Positions 35,390 to 44,184 are shown, counted from the first letter of the stretch. The stretch: DNA of 60,120 nt from SIG424 sp045546695 (GCA_045546695.1 JAZQDE010000002.1:1-60120); one strand, 5' to 3'. Notes: generated by a model from the sequence alone, not told the origin. Program-made: numbers and translations.

Positions 35390-35521
35390 TTTTTACCTCC
35401 CGGGCGGGTTTTTGTTAAAGTAATTATACAATCGGCCGGGAGATTTTTCAACAAGAGGTGGCATGGTTGAAAACGCCTCGGACAAGCCCAAAAAACGCGA
35501 AAAATTCTGTGAAAAAAATTG

Positions 35522-35551
35522 TTGCATTATTGTGGGGGTGCGTGGTATAAT
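35522..35551 (+). promoter_or_regulatory. rpmE promoter
   Basis: TTGCAT (35522-35527), 18 nt and TGGTATAAT (35543-35551) form an extended -10 promoter. About 55 nt of leader precede the rpmE start. Confidence 0.65.
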
Positions 35552-35613
35552 GTCGGGTACTGTTGCGCAGTTATCAGATATGCGCGCCAGATTAGTGAAA
35601 GAAGGTGACATCG

Positions 35614-35811
35614 ATGAAAGAAGGTATTCATCCTAAATTTGAGGAGACTACAGCAAAATGTGCTTGCGGAGAGACTTTTATAACATACTCAACAAAGAAG
35701 GAAATCAACGTTGAAATATGTTCAAAGTGCCATCCTTTTTACACAGGTAAACAGAAGCTGATAGACACCGGCGGACGTGTTGATAAGTTCAATAAGAGAT
35801 ATGGTCTGTAA
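35614..35811 (+). CDS. rpmE: 50S ribosomal protein L31
   Basis: Zinc-binding form of L31, 65 aa, MKEGIHPKFEETTAKCACGE. Cys16, Cys18, Cys36 and Cys39 form the zinc site. The frame begins at a GTG 9 nt upstream, but that GTG overlaps the AAGGTGACAT SD, so the ATG at 35614 is chosen. It is monocistronic, with its own promoter and terminator. Cys-type L31 is a zinc reserve in many bacteria; a Zur link is not visible here. Confidence 0.96.
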   Translation: MKEGIHPKFEETTAKCACGETFITYSTKKEINVEICSKCHPFYTGKQKLIDTGGRVDKFNKRYGL

Positions 35812-35833
35812 TTATAGCAGACAAAGTATATTT

Positions 35834-35868
35834 AGGCTTGCTTAACGTAATTGCTTAGCAGGCTTTTT
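35834..35868 (+). terminator. Terminator after rpmE
   Basis: AGGCTTGCT (35834-35842) pairs with AGCAGGCTT (35857-35865), nine base pairs including two G-U. The arm runs into TTTTT. Confidence 0.75.
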
Positions 35869-35915
35869 ATATTCTTTTTTAGTAATAAAGTTACTGAAAA
35901 ATCGGAGGTTAGAAT

Positions 35916-37196
35916 ATGTCAGTTAAAATGGAGAAGGAAGCAAGCTTAGTAAAGTTGACATTTGACGTGTCAGCAGAAGTTATTGAAGAGGGCCTTGCTT
36001 ACTCATTCAAGAAGAATAAAAACAAGTTTAATGTACATGGTTTCAGAGCAGGTAAAGCTCCACGCAAGATGGTAGAGCAGCTCTATGGTGTAGAAGTTCT
36101 TTTCGATGACGCATCATACTATATTATCAACAAAGAATACGATGCGGCTATCAAAGAGCTCAATCTCCAGCCTGTTTCAGATCCTGTAGACATCAAAGTT
36201 CCTGAGATGACACAGACAAGCATGACATTCACTCTGGATGTATACGTAAAGCCTGAAGTTACACTCGGCGAATACAAGAATGTTGAAGTTGCAAATGTTT
36301 CTGACGAAGTTACAGAAGAAGAGATTGACGCAGCTATCCAGGAAGAAGCTAAGAAGAATTCACGCGAGATCTCAGTTGACGACAGAGCTACACAGAATGG
36401 TGACACAGTTGTTATTGATTTCGTAGGCAGCGTTGATGGTGTTGAGTTTGAAGGCGGCAGCGCTACAAACCATTCACTTGAGCTCGGCTCAGGCCAGTTC
36501 ATTCCGGGCTTTGAAGAACAGCTCGTTGGCAAGAATCTCAACGAAGAAGTTATCGTTAAGGTTACTTTCCCTGAAGATTATCATTCAGAAGAGCTCGCAG
36601 GCAAAGATGCTGAATTCAAAGTAACAATCAATGGTATCAAATATTTTGAACTTCCTGAGATCAATGATGAATTTGCTTCAGATGTCAGCGAATTTGAGAC
36701 ATTGGATGCATATAAAGAGGATATCAAGAATAAATTAGCAGAGAGCAAAGCTCAGACAGCTAAGAACCAGATGCACGAAGAAGCACTCCGCAAGGTTCTC
36801 GATGCAGCTGTAGTTGAGATTCCCGCATGCATGATTGATTCAGAGGTTGACAGCCTTGTTAACAGAACAGAATCACAGTTCAAAATGTATGGCATGACAA
36901 TTGAAGATTTCTGCAACTATTCAGGCAAGACAGTAGAAGAGTACAAAGAGTCACTTCGCCCGCAAGCTGAGATCAACGTAAAGAGAGATCTTGTTATTGA
37001 AAAGATCGCTGAAGTTGAAGGCTTTGAGGTTACAGAAGCAGACAAAGAAGCTGAGTACGAGAAGCTTGCCGGCTATTACAGAAAGTCTGCAGAAGAAGTT
37101 AAGGCTATGTTTGCTGCACATCAGGATCACCTGGAGTACGGAATCAAGCTTGAAAAGGCTGAAGATGCAATTTACAGCACAATCGTAAGAGTTTGA
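35916..37196 (+). CDS. tig: Trigger factor
   Basis: Ribosome-associated chaperone and PPIase. The 426 aa have the N-terminal ribosome-binding domain with GFRAGKAPRKMVEQLYG (signature GFRxGKxP at about 42-49), the FKBP-type PPIase domain (GDTVVIDFVGSVDGVEFEGG, about 160-179; GSGQFIPGFEEQL), and a helical C-terminal domain. AATCGGAGG precedes the ATG. Codon use is rich in favoured codons, in line with high expression. It precedes clpP and clpX, the usual tig-clpP-clpX order. Confidence 0.97.
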   Translation: MSVKMEKEASLVKLTFDVSAEVIEEGLAYSFKKNKNKFNVHGFRAGKAPRKMVEQLYGVEVLFDDASYYIINKEYDAAIKELNLQPVSDPVDIKVPEMTQTSMTFTLDVYVKPEVTLGEYKNVEVANVSDEVTEEEIDAAIQEEAKKNSREISVDDRATQNGDTVVIDFVGSVDGVEFEGGSATNHSLELGSGQFIPGFEEQLVGKNLNEEVIVKVTFPEDYHSEELAGKDAEFKVTINGIKYFELPEINDEFASDVSEFETLDAYKEDIKNKLAESKAQTAKNQMHEEALRKVLDAAVVEIPACMIDSEVDSLVNRTESQFKMYGMTIEDFCNYSGKTVEEYKESLRPQAEINVKRDLVIEKIAEVEGFEVTEADKEAEYEKLAGYYRKSAEEVKAMFAAHQDHLEYGIKLEKAEDAIYSTIVRV

Positions 37197-37236
37197 TTTT
37201 GAAAACAAAGCATTAATTTTAAGTTTTTGATATTTT

Positions 37237-37280
37237 ATGCCGTCGTAACTGTAGTATACTTATACTTGTCACGACGGCAT
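37237..37280 (+). terminator. Long hairpin between tig and clpP
   Basis: ATGCCGTCGT (37237-37246) and ACGACGGCAT (37271-37280) form a perfect 10-bp GC-rich stem. Inside, AGTATA (37253-37258) and TATACT (37261-37266) form a second 6-bp stem. TTTAATAAAT follows. It may terminate tig partly, or regulate clpP, since two overlapping TATACT sequences resemble -10 boxes. The role is unresolved. Confidence 0.6.
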
Positions 37281-37310
37281 TTAATAAATACAAGAGAAAA
37301 GAGGGATTTT

Positions 37311-37895
37311 ATGGCATTAGTACCTTACGTAGTAGAGCAGACAAGCAGAGGAGAGAGATCTTACGATATCTTTTCACGACTGCTTAATGATAGAATAATC
37401 GTATTAAGTGACGAGGTAAACGATGTTACCGCGAGTATTGTAATTGCACAGTTGTTGTTCCTTGAATCTGAGAATCCTGACAAGGATATCCAGCTTTATA
37501 TCAACAGCCCCGGCGGTTCAGTAAGCGCAGGCATGGCAATTTATGACACAATGCAATTTGTAAAATGTGACGTTTCTACAATTTGTATTGGTATGGCAGC
37601 AAGTATGGGAGCTTTCTTGCTGGCTTCAGGTGCAAAAGGCAAGAGAATTGCACTTCCAAACAGCGAGATTATGATTCACCAGCCTCTGGGTGGTGCGCAG
37701 GGCCAGGCATCTGACATCAAGATTCAGGCGGAGCATATTCTTAAGATCAAGGATAAACTCAACAGAATTCTCAGTGAAAAGACAGGCCAGCCACTTGAAC
37801 GTATCATTGTTGACACAGACCGTGACAACTATATGAGTGCCCAGGAAGCTATGGAATACGGATTAATCGACAAAGTAGTAGAAAAACGCAGCTGA
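37311..37895 (+). CDS. clpP: ATP-dependent Clp protease proteolytic subunit
   Basis: Serine protease core of ClpXP, 194 aa. The triad is Ser98 (GMAASMGAF), His123 (EIMIHQPLGG) and Asp172 (DTDRDNYM). The frame is open further upstream to 37227, but the family starts MALVPYVVEQTSRGERS, and GAGGG lies six bases before the ATG at 37311. The upstream 28 residues overlap a hairpin and are not coding. clpX follows after 36 nt. Confidence 0.97.
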   Translation: MALVPYVVEQTSRGERSYDIFSRLLNDRIIVLSDEVNDVTASIVIAQLLFLESENPDKDIQLYINSPGGSVSAGMAIYDTMQFVKCDVSTICIGMAASMGAFLLASGAKGKRIALPNSEIMIHQPLGGAQGQASDIKIQAEHILKIKDKLNRILSEKTGQPLERIIVDTDRDNYMSAQEAMEYGLIDKVVEKRS

Positions 37896-37931
37896 TTGAT
37901 TAAGGATTCAGATTAATTCAGGAGGTTTTTA

Positions 37932-39323
37932 ATGGCAAAAAATGATGACCATTGCGTTCACTGTTCGTTTTGTGGCAAAAGAGAAGATCAGGTAAAAAGA
38001 CTGATTGCCGGTCCGGGCGTTTTCATCTGTGATGAATGCGTAGATCTTTGCTGTGATATTTTACAGGATGATTTGCTGGAAGATTTTGACGACAGTGATT
38101 TTTCAGAGGCAAGCGTTGCCGAAGAAAAGAAGTTACTCAGACCCGAGGAGATCAAAGCGGCTCTGGATGAGTATGTTATAGGACAGGATACAGCAAAAAA
38201 AGCTCTTGCAGTTGCTGTGTACAATCATTATAAAAGAATAGAAGATATCAAAAAGCTCAAGAAAAAGTCCGGTAAAAAAGGTGCTGCGCAGGATGCGAAA
38301 GAAGATCCTTTTGCAGGTGTTGAGATTGCAAAGAGTAACGTACTCCTCATCGGACCAACCGGTGTGGGCAAGACGTATCTTGCACAGACTCTTGCAAAGA
38401 TTCTTAACGTGCCTTTTGCTATTGCCGATGCAACATCTCTTACAGAAGCAGGATACGTTGGCGAGGATGTAGAAAATATTCTGCTCAGACTTATCCAGGC
38501 GAGTGATTATGATATTGAAAAGGCCGAGAGAGGCATTATTTTCATTGACGAAATAGATAAGATATCAAGACGCGGTGACAATCCGTCAATTACAAGAGAC
38601 GTAAGCGGCGAGGGCGTTCAGCAGGCACTTCTTAAGATTCTTGAAGGTACTGTTGCGGCTGTGCCTCCGCAGGGCGGCAGAAAGCATCCGCATCAGGAAT
38701 TCATCAACATCGACACAACAAATATTTTATTTATTTGTTCAGGAGCATTTGATGGACTTCCGAAGATTATTGAGAGCAGAACAGGTAAAAACACAATCGG
38801 TTTCTCAGGTTCCGTTCACAGTAGCCAGGATCTGGATGCAGACAAGATGCTCTCTCAGGTAGAGCCTCAGGATCTTCTGAAGTTTGGCTTGATTCCTGAG
38901 TTTATAGGCCGAGTGCCTATGATTGTTACGCTCAACTCTCTTGATTCAAAGATGCTCAAAGAGATTCTTACAATGCCGAAGAATGCTCTTGTAAAGCAGT
39001 ATCAGAAGCTGATGTCAATCGATGGAGTAGAGCTTGAATTCAGCGATGATGCGGTAAGTGCCGTGACTGAGATTGCAATGCAGCGCAGAACAGGTGCAAG
39101 AGGACTGCGTGCGATTGTTGAATCTGCAATGCTTGACGTTATGTATGCGATTCCGACTCAGACAGACGTAGTAAAATGTATCATAACGGGTGACACAATC
39201 AAAAATGGTGCAGCGCCTATGTATGTATATAAAACTAAGCGTACAAAAAAAGCACCTTCAGCGAAAGCAAAAGAAGACATTTTGCTCAATGACCCAGAAA
39301 AGGATACTAAAACAGGATCATGA
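37932..39323 (+). CDS. clpX: ATP-dependent Clp protease ATP-binding subunit ClpX
   Basis: AAA+ unfoldase of ClpXP. The 463 aa start with a zinc-binding domain (CSFCGK and CDECVDLC) that selects substrates. The AAA+ module has Walker A GPTGVGKTYLAQ (about 142-153), pore loop GYVG, Walker B IIFIDEIDKIS, RKH-type loop GGRKHPHQEF and the ClpP-docking NTIGFSG. The C-terminus has an unusual Lys-rich tail (about 435-463). Its end overlaps uppP by 4 nt (ATGA), a coupled arrangement not seen in many relatives. Confidence 0.97.
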   Translation: MAKNDDHCVHCSFCGKREDQVKRLIAGPGVFICDECVDLCCDILQDDLLEDFDDSDFSEASVAEEKKLLRPEEIKAALDEYVIGQDTAKKALAVAVYNHYKRIEDIKKLKKKSGKKGAAQDAKEDPFAGVEIAKSNVLLIGPTGVGKTYLAQTLAKILNVPFAIADATSLTEAGYVGEDVENILLRLIQASDYDIEKAERGIIFIDEIDKISRRGDNPSITRDVSGEGVQQALLKILEGTVAAVPPQGGRKHPHQEFINIDTTNILFICSGAFDGLPKIIESRTGKNTIGFSGSVHSSQDLDADKMLSQVEPQDLLKFGLIPEFIGRVPMIVTLNSLDSKMLKEILTMPKNALVKQYQKLMSIDGVELEFSDDAVSAVTEIAMQRRTGARGLRAIVESAMLDVMYAIPTQTDVVKCIITGDTIKNGAAPMYVYKTKRTKKAPSAKAKEDILLNDPEKDTKTGS

Positions 39324-40138
39324 AAGTAATTCAGGCTATTATTTTAGGATTAGTACAAGGTTTGACCGAATTTTTACCGGTCAGTAGTTCAGGACACTTG
39401 ATATTATTTAAAAAAGTGTTCGGCTTTGACTCGGAAATCTTCGGTCTGACTTTTGATATTGCTCTTCATCTTGCAACTCTGGTCGCAGTATTTATTGTTT
39501 TCAGAAAAGAAATCGGCGCACTGATACGCAAACCTTTCCAGAAGTTGACTTTATATCTCATAATTGCAACGATTCCGGCTGCAGTAGTTGGTTTTTTCTT
39601 CAATGATGAGATTGAAAAGCTGGCATCAAGCGGCGGTTTTTTAGGTTTTGCATTTTTACTTACTGCAGGTTTGTTGATTGCTGCAGAGCGCAGAAAGAAA
39701 AATGGTTCAAAAAAGAACATTAATGACGTTGGAGTACTCGGCAGCGCGGCTATAGGCGCAGCGCAGGCGGTTGCCATTATGCCGGGTGTATCAAGATCAG
39801 GCAGCACTTTTGCTATGGGAACATACGTGGGCGTTAAAAAAGATGCAGCTCTCAAGTTTTCTTTTTTAATGGCAATTCCGGTAATACTTGGATCTGTTGT
39901 TCTTGGCGTAAAGGATATTGTTGAGACTTCGCAAAAAGTTGACTGGCTCTGTCTCCTGGCAGGTATGGTATCTGCAGGCGTGTCGGGATATATAGCAGTT
40001 AAATTCATGATAGACTTCTTTAAAAAGAGAAAATTATACGTTTTTGCGATTTACCTGATTATATTGGGTGTTTTCGTAATACTCGACCAATTAGTATTTC
40101 ATAAATTTTTCGGGACGTTTTTAGTATGGACATATTGA
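39320..40138 (+). CDS. uppP: Undecaprenyl-diphosphatase UppP/BacA
   Basis: Integral membrane enzyme recycling the cell-wall lipid carrier. The 272 aa show two signatures: GLVQGLTEFLPVSSSGHL (about 10-27) with the catalytic Glu, and MPGVSRSGST (about 154-163). About eight hydrophobic segments are visible. The start overlaps clpX and its end overlaps tsaD by 13 nt, so clpX-uppP-tsaD seem translationally coupled. Confidence 0.95.
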   Translation: MKVIQAIILGLVQGLTEFLPVSSSGHLILFKKVFGFDSEIFGLTFDIALHLATLVAVFIVFRKEIGALIRKPFQKLTLYLIIATIPAAVVGFFFNDEIEKLASSGGFLGFAFLLTAGLLIAAERRKKNGSKKNINDVGVLGSAAIGAAQAVAIMPGVSRSGSTFAMGTYVGVKKDAALKFSFLMAIPVILGSVVLGVKDIVETSQKVDWLCLLAGMVSAGVSGYIAVKFMIDFFKKRKLYVFAIYLIILGVFVILDQLVFHKFFGTFLVWTY

Positions 40139-41130
40139 CTTTAGGAATAGAATCAAGCTGTGACGAGACCTCTGTTGCCGTGGTAAAAAACGGAAGAGAG
40201 ATATTGTCGAACGTTATCTCTTCGCAGATTGAATCGCACAAGGAATTTGGCGGCGTAGTACCGGAACTTGCTTCAAGAATGCACGTTCAGAACGTTATCC
40301 GGGTTATTGACAGCGCTGTTGAAAAGGCAGGCTGTACTTTAGAGGACATCGACCAGATCGGTGTGACTTTTGGTCCCGGCCTGATTGGTGCACTGCTTGT
40401 CGGACTTTGCGCGGCAAAGTCGCTTGCGTATAAATTAAAAGTGCCTCTTTGTCCGGTGCATCACTTAGAAGGTCATATCAGTGCCAATTTTTTACAGGAC
40501 CCCGAGCTTGAGCCACCGTTTGTGTGCCTCGTTGCATCAGGTGGACACAGCCATATAGTAGAATGTATTGATTATGGCAAGTTCAGAATTCTCGGACAGA
40601 CGCGCGACGACGCTGCAGGAGAGGCTTTTGACAAGATTTCACGGGCAATCGGCCTTGGTTATCCCGGTGGACCGGCAATTGACAAGGCTGCAAAAGACGG
40701 AGATCCGGACAAGATTGTTTTTCCGCGCGTACATTTCGACGGAAGCCTTGATTTTAGCTTCAGCGGTGTAAAAACAGCCGTTCTTAATTACATAAATAAC
40801 ACAAAAGAATATTATATTCCGGACGTGTGCGCTTCTTTCCAGAAAGCACTCGTGTCTATTTTCACAGAAAATCTTATGAAAGCAAATGCACAGACCGGAT
40901 ACAATAAAATTGTTCTTGCAGGCGGTGTTGCGGCAAACTCATCGCTCAGGGCAAGCGTTGCGCAGGCTGCAAGGGCAGCAGGAGCAAAAGTTTATATGCC
41001 GTCACCTGTTTTATGCACTGACAATGGTGCAATGATTGCATCTGCGGCATATTACGCAATAAAAAAGGGTCGCACGGCGGGACTGGACCTCAATGCCGTT
41101 GCGAATGTCAGCTTAGAGTCTATCGGATAG
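40126..41130 (+). CDS. tsaD: tRNA N6-threonylcarbamoyltransferase TsaD
   Basis: Catalytic ASKHA protein that completes t6A37 in ANN-decoding tRNAs. The 334 aa carry GIESSCDETSVAVV at the N-terminus, the metal-binding HHLEGH (His113 and His117), ASGGHSHIV, and the DDAAGEAFDKISR segment, and end with CTDNGAMIA. It overlaps uppP by 13 nt. TsaB and TsaE are not in the window. A perfect Noc-binding site follows the stop codon by five bases. Confidence 0.96.
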   Translation: MDILTLGIESSCDETSVAVVKNGREILSNVISSQIESHKEFGGVVPELASRMHVQNVIRVIDSAVEKAGCTLEDIDQIGVTFGPGLIGALLVGLCAAKSLAYKLKVPLCPVHHLEGHISANFLQDPELEPPFVCLVASGGHSHIVECIDYGKFRILGQTRDDAAGEAFDKISRAIGLGYPGGPAIDKAAKDGDPDKIVFPRVHFDGSLDFSFSGVKTAVLNYINNTKEYYIPDVCASFQKALVSIFTENLMKANAQTGYNKIVLAGGVAANSSLRASVAQAARAAGAKVYMPSPVLCTDNGAMIASAAYYAIKKGRTAGLDLNAVANVSLESIG

Positions 41131-41135
41131 TGAAT

Positions 41136-41149
41136 ATTTCCCGGGAAAT
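41136..41149. promoter_or_regulatory. Perfect Noc-binding site (NBS)
   Basis: ATTTCCCGGGAAAT at 41136-41149 equals the published NBS consensus of Noc proteins, and the flanking T and A extend it to a 16-bp palindrome. It lies in the gap between tsaD and the Spo0A-like gene, just upstream of that gene's -35. No other copy was seen in the 60 kb. Confidence 0.88.
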
Positions 41150-41160
41150 ACATGATTTCT

Positions 41161-41189
41161 TTGACATAATGAAAAAAATCAGGTATTCT
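41161..41189 (+). promoter_or_regulatory. Promoter of the Spo0A-like gene
   Basis: TTGACA (41161-41166) and TATTCT (41184-41189) with a 17-nt spacer form a good sigma-A promoter. The -35 lies 12 nt after the Noc-binding site, so Noc spreading from that site could affect it. Confidence 0.7.
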
Positions 41190-41251
41190 CTAATCCTCTG
41201 AGACATAGCAACATCAATCGTATCATTCAGAGACTGATTTTATTTGGAAGG

Positions 41252-42037
41252 ATGAGAAGATTGCTGTACAAAAGATTGAACGTTTTAATTGCTGACCCTG
41301 ATATTGATTTTACAAATGAATTGAGGCGCGTAATTTCCGAAAGGTCGGACGTTGCGGCCATCGCATCGACCACGTGCCCCGACCTTGTGTTGATGCTGAC
41401 CTGTGAAAAGAAACCACACATACTCGTTATTAATCCGCAGATGTTTTCAGAAAACAGAATGGATATTTTCACGAGAATTAAATGCAGTATGAAGTTTTCA
41501 CCGGTGATTGTAGTGACAACAGCTTGCTCGGAGGCCGAAAAGCATGAGATACAAAACACTTTTGCCGGCGTAGTGTTTATGGAAAAACCGGTAGATTTTG
41601 ATTTTATGCTTGATGTTGCCAGAGATCTGGCTTGCCGCAGGTCGGATTGTCAGATTGAAGAAGAAAAAGACAGCAAGTATACGTCAAATCTTTATCTTGT
41701 GAAAAAAATAACGATTCTCCTTCATGATCTGGGTGTGCCGGCGCATCTTTCCGGCTACGGATATCTGAGAGATGCAATTTGCATGGCGGTGGAGAATCCA
41801 CTGATACTTGGCAATATGCACAAGAGGGTGTATAGTGTCATTGGTGAAAAGGAAGGCAAAAAGCCTGCAAACGTTGAGAAAGCGATCCGTACTGCGATAG
41901 AAGTTTCGCTGCTTCGCTGCAATCCGGAGATGCTAAAAGAATATTTCGGATACACAATCAATTCCGAAAAAGGAAAACCGACAAATCTTGAGTATATTGC
42001 AATGCTGGCAGACAGATATATGTTATGGCTTGCATAA
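41252..42037 (+). CDS. Spo0A-like regulator with degenerate receiver domain
   Basis: The C-terminal half (about 145-261) matches the Spo0A DNA-binding domain closely: LHDLGVPAHLSGYGYLRDAI, ANVEKAIRTAIEVSLLR and YTINSEKGKPTNLEYIAMLADR. The N-terminal half is receiver-like (LIADPDIDF at 12-20; Lys112 in MEKP; Thr90), but the phosphoacceptor Asp is replaced by Asn61 (LVINPQMF), and the second acidic residue is Pro16. It therefore should not accept phosphate by the Spo0F/Spo0B-type route. The SD GGAAGG abuts the ATG at 41252; a TTG at 41261 is better spaced and may be the true start. It is not in the usual spo0A neighbourhood (spoIVB), so I read it as a paralogue, though a sole decayed Spo0A is possible. 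Confidence 0.85.
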   Translation: MRRLLYKRLNVLIADPDIDFTNELRRVISERSDVAAIASTTCPDLVLMLTCEKKPHILVINPQMFSENRMDIFTRIKCSMKFSPVIVVTTACSEAEKHEIQNTFAGVVFMEKPVDFDFMLDVARDLACRRSDCQIEEEKDSKYTSNLYLVKKITILLHDLGVPAHLSGYGYLRDAICMAVENPLILGNMHKRVYSVIGEKEGKKPANVEKAIRTAIEVSLLRCNPEMLKEYFGYTINSEKGKPTNLEYIAMLADRYMLWLA

Positions 42038-42057
42038 GATTAAAAAAGAGGGACGAT

Positions 42058-42780
42058 ATGACTGTATTGATAACAGGCGGGGCAACAGGAATAGGCAGAA
42101 GTTGTGCAAAATTGTTTGCACAAAAAGGGTATACTGTAATTGTGAATTATAATAAGTCAAAAGAAGCTGCAGAAGCTTTGCGCGATGAGATTCTGGCAGA
42201 AACAGGCAAGCAGATATTGATTGTCCGGGCTGATATAACAGACAGTCGCCAGGTCGAGGCAATGTTTGACAAGACGGGCCCTGTAGATATACTTGTAAAC
42301 AACAGCGCGATAGCACAGCAAAAGCTTTTTACTGATATTACAGACGAAGACTGGCAAAAAATGGTAAATACAAACCTGACAGGTGCGTTTTACTGTGCGA
42401 GGACGGCTGCAAAAGGTATGATACACAACAAGTATGGAGCTATAGTGAATATTTCGTCGATGTGGGGCATTTGCGGTGCATCGTGCGAGGTACATTATAG
42501 TGCGGCAAAAGCCGGAATCATCGGACTTACCAAGAGTCTTGCACGCGAACTGGGTTTGTCGGGGATACGTGTAAATTGCGTTGCACCTGGCTTTATTGAT
42601 ACGAAGATGAACAATAATATTACAGCTGAGGCGAGACAGGAGATTGTTGACAGCACGCCTCTTGCCAGAACCGGGACTCCGCAAGACGTTGCAAAGGCAG
42701 TTTACTTTCTTGCATCAGAAGACGCGTCTTTTATTACAGGTCAGGTTCTTACTGTTGATGGTGGATTTTTGATGAAATAA
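42058..42780 (+). CDS. SDR-family oxidoreductase, YmfI/EF-P 5-aminopentanone reductase-like
   Basis: Short-chain dehydrogenase of 240 aa. Cofactor motif TGGATGIG (5-12), NNSA, and catalytic Ser/Tyr/Lys in SSMWGICGASCEVHYSAAKAG. The WG.xGASCEV.YS segment is characteristic of YmfI-type enzymes that finish the 5-aminopentanol modification of EF-P; a FabG-type ketoreductase is the alternative. An in-frame ATG at 42025 inside the preceding gene is less likely than the ATG at 42058, which follows GAGGG by six bases. Confidence 0.8.
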   Translation: MTVLITGGATGIGRSCAKLFAQKGYTVIVNYNKSKEAAEALRDEILAETGKQILIVRADITDSRQVEAMFDKTGPVDILVNNSAIAQQKLFTDITDEDWQKMVNTNLTGAFYCARTAAKGMIHNKYGAIVNISSMWGICGASCEVHYSAAKAGIIGLTKSLARELGLSGIRVNCVAPGFIDTKMNNNITAEARQEIVDSTPLARTGTPQDVAKAVYFLASEDASFITGQVLTVDGGFLMK

Positions 42781-42822
42781 TGGTATACTTCCTACTGGAA
42801 TCATATTTGCGGAGGGATTTTC

Positions 42823-44091
42823 GTGGAAGACATGAGGGAAAAGAAAAAAACGGGAATATCTTTAAGAAAAGCAATATTATTTGTTATTGTTTTCTTGCTG
42901 CTGGTCAAGTTGATTTTCGATTTTAAGGGATTTGGCAACCTGATATCACTTGGGTCGTCTTTCTTCTTATCTGTAACGAGCTACGTGCTGATTGGTTTCA
43001 TAATTGCTTTTATTCTGAATGCCTTTTTGAATGTATTGGAAAAAAAGGTCTTCAAAAAAATGAAAAATCAAAGAGTAAAGAGAATTCTGAGCATTGTAAT
43101 TGCATATGTTACTCTCTTTGCCGTAGTCTTCCTGTTACTTTTTGCTCTTATTCCAACGCTTATTGACACAGTCTCGATGCTGGCAAAAAATCTTCCTGCA
43201 GCATTTGACAAACTTGTTGCTTTATACGATGACGTAATGAACAATGGCAGATTCGACCTTCCTGCATCGGTAGTAGATGCAATCGGAAGCGGCATCGAAA
43301 AAATGAAAACAGTTGCAATTGATTTCGTAAATTCAGGAAAATTGACATCAATGGTAACTTCTTTGTTCACTACAACATTTTCCGGCGTGTTCAACGCATT
43401 TATGGGTCTTATGGTTTCATTTTATATGCTTCTTGAAAAGGACAAGGCGATTAAAGCTGCAAAAACGATTACAATCGGACTTGCCAGCGAGAGCAGAGCA
43501 AATAAAATTTTTGATAATGCAAGAAAAATCAATGTTGTTTTCACGCAGTATTTCGCAGGAAAATTGCTTCAGGCACTGATTGTTTTGCTGTTGTCATACG
43601 TGATTTTCCTTGTTGCCGGACTTGATTATGCTATCTTATTTGCAGTTGTTCTGGGTATAACAAATATGATGCCGTATATCGGACCGTGGATCGGCGGCAT
43701 TGTTGTAGTATCAATAAGTCTTTCACAGGATTTGTCAACGGCGATCACAGCGCTTATCTGTATTCTTATAATGCAGCTTATTGATAACACAATTCTTACC
43801 CCGAATATAGTAGGTGGCCAGATAGGCATAAGTCCGCTGCTTGTTCTGATTGGATTATGCGTATGCGGAGGCTTATTTGGTTTACCGGGACTGATTCTCG
43901 GAGACGTATTTGCGGCAGTTATAAAAATTCTTTTCTACGATACATATATTATGAACAGGATCGAGAAGAAAATCGAGCAGGGGTTACTCCCGGAATCGGC
44001 GAGAGACGAATACCTGACGCAGGAAGTAATCACAAAGAAACCGACAATCGTTTTAAGGATTATAAGCAAATTAAAAAGAAGAAAAAAATGA
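42823..44091 (+). CDS. AI-2E family transporter
   Basis: Integral membrane protein of the AI-2E/TqsA (UPF0118) family, 422 aa with about eight hydrophobic helices. The conserved GxxxGxxxGLPGLILGDVFAAV-type region (residues about 345-370) and GITNMMPYIGPWIGGI (about 283-298) are typical. The start is GTG 42823, seven bases after GGAGGG. Members export signal molecules, ions or are uncharacterised; the substrate here is unknown. The long hairpin at 44111-44145 ends this transcript and separates it from the XRE gene. Confidence 0.9.
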   Translation: MEDMREKKKTGISLRKAILFVIVFLLLVKLIFDFKGFGNLISLGSSFFLSVTSYVLIGFIIAFILNAFLNVLEKKVFKKMKNQRVKRILSIVIAYVTLFAVVFLLLFALIPTLIDTVSMLAKNLPAAFDKLVALYDDVMNNGRFDLPASVVDAIGSGIEKMKTVAIDFVNSGKLTSMVTSLFTTTFSGVFNAFMGLMVSFYMLLEKDKAIKAAKTITIGLASESRANKIFDNARKINVVFTQYFAGKLLQALIVLLLSYVIFLVAGLDYAILFAVVLGITNMMPYIGPWIGGIVVVSISLSQDLSTAITALICILIMQLIDNTILTPNIVGGQIGISPLLVLIGLCVCGGLFGLPGLILGDVFAAVIKILFYDTYIMNRIEKKIEQGLLPESARDEYLTQEVITKKPTIVLRIISKLKRRKK

Positions 44092-44110
44092 TTTTCATAA
44101 AAAAGCGCAA

Positions 44111-44148
44111 AGTGCTAAATGTTCACGAGGAGAACATTTAGCACTTTT
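44111..44148 (+). terminator. Strong terminator
   Basis: AGTGCTAAATGTTC (44111-44124) and GAACATTTAGCACT (44132-44145) form a perfect 14-bp stem with a 7-nt loop, followed by TTTT. It ends the AI-2E transporter transcript. Confidence 0.93.
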
Positions 44149-44184
44149 CTTTATTGCATAATACCCGAACAGGAGGTTATGCAA

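Noticed and set aside
35396..35411. CCTCCCGGGCGGG as a second Noc site
   Set aside because: Only the CCCGGG core matches; the ATTT/AAAT flanks are absent. CCCCCGGGAAC at 24309 was rejected likewise.
39466..40008. Open frame of 180 codons on the minus strand
   Set aside because: Antisense to uppP, whose signatures are clear; no SD or motif.
42157..42684. Open frame of 175 codons on the minus strand
   Set aside because: Antisense to the SDR gene, which has intact catalytic residues.
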